Origin: Ramlibacter sp.
GTDB taxonomy: Bacteria; Pseudomonadota; Gammaproteobacteria; Burkholderiales; Burkholderiaceae_C
Assembly (NCBI GenBank): GCA_021156245.1
Contig: JAJNBO010000350.1
Location: forward strand, 1 to 6,553
Reading direction: 5' to 3'
Length of the DNA: 6,553 nucleotides
Positions 6,388 to 6,553 of the stretch are shown piece after piece. The notes below the pieces were generated by a model, which saw nothing but the letters and a program-made list of their open reading frames with translations, had not been told where the DNA came from and searched no databases. Numbering within the stretch: the first letter of the stretch is position 1; each line of letters starts with the position of its first letter. Both the position numbers and the translations under genes were made by a program.

Positions 6388-6553
6388 ATGCTGACCGCTG
6401 AACAAATCCTGGCCGCCCAGAAAGCCAACGTCGAAACCCTGTTCGGCCTGACCTCCAAGGCCTTCGAAGGCGTCGAGAAGCTCATCGAGCTGAACGTCAC
6501 CGCCTCCAAGCTGGCCCTGCAGGAAGCCGCCGAATCCACCCAGTCCGCCCTGG
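6388..6553 (+). CDS. phaP: Phasin family protein, N-terminal part (runs off the right edge)
   Basis: The first 55 codons are present, with no stop before the edge. The sequence begins [20 protein letters not shown] and continues with [18 protein letters not shown] (23-40) and LALQEAAES (42-50). This is the classic start of the beta-proteobacterial phasin_2 domain: an amphipathic helix, the LFGLT-type segment and the GVEKLxELN motif. Phasins coat polyhydroxyalkanoate granules, stabilise them and control their number and size. Full proteins are about 180-190 aa, so roughly two thirds is missing. The ATG is supported by GGAGA (6376-6380) seven bases upstream, and by the sigma70 promoter and PhaR-like boxes in front. 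Which phasin paralogue this is cannot be told. Confidence 0.92.
   Translation, partial: MLTAEQILAAQKANVETLFGLTSKAFEGVEKLIELNVTASKLALQEAAESTQSAL

Noticed and set aside
6294..6539. An 81-codon minus-strand frame antisense to the phasin start
   Set aside because: It covers the phasin promoter, operator box and coding start, has no ribosome site or family signal, and is low-complexity Ser/Arg/Val sequence.

Overview
The window is GC-rich, densely coding DNA with ordinary bacterial gene families. Protein flavour (a phasin with a PhaR-like promoter, a YjbJ-type CsbD protein, a beta-proteobacterial style NhaD/ArsB-like antiporter, an HDAC-family deacetylase of the bacterial type) suggests a chromosomal segment of a Burkholderiales beta-proteobacterium, plausibly Comamonadaceae (Ramlibacter/Variovorax-like). 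This taxonomic guess comes from family resemblance, not from a marker gene.

Layout. (1) Positions 1-3749, minus strand: a tightly packed cluster read right to left: antiporter, 2-hydroxyacid dehydrogenase, rmuC, and the first 46 codons of an MFS-type transporter that runs off the left edge. All junctions overlap (4 nt ATGA, 1 nt, and about 20 nt), so this is very likely one operon with translational coupling. (2) 3750-3853: a short divergent intergenic region with a perfect GGTAGG/CCTACC inverted repeat plus a third copy of its half-site. (3) 3854-4087, plus strand: a 77-aa CsbD/YjbJ-family protein. (4) 4097-6194, minus strand: a second overlapping operon, read right to left: HDAC-family deacetylase, hotdog-fold acyl-CoA thioesterase, nitroreductase. 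It converges on the csbD-like gene with only 9 nt between stop codons. (5) 6195-6387: a divergent intergenic region with a good sigma70-type promoter for the rightmost gene, flanked by two nearly identical 15-bp boxes resembling PhaR operators. (6) 6388 to the right edge, plus strand: the N-terminal part of a phasin (PHA-granule surface protein).

How they fit together: the phasin and its operator-like boxes point to polyhydroxyalkanoate storage. The deacetylase/thioesterase/nitroreductase operon shares the phasin's intergenic region, so the upstream box could affect both directions, but no functional link is shown. The left operon combines ion transport, 2-keto/hydroxyacid reduction and DNA maintenance, with no obvious common pathway.

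I found no RNA gene, CRISPR array, insertion sequence, prophage or defence cassette. I see no convincing undescribed system. The points most worth following up are the regulatory architecture of the two divergent intergenic regions and the short, ambiguous N-terminus of the antiporter.
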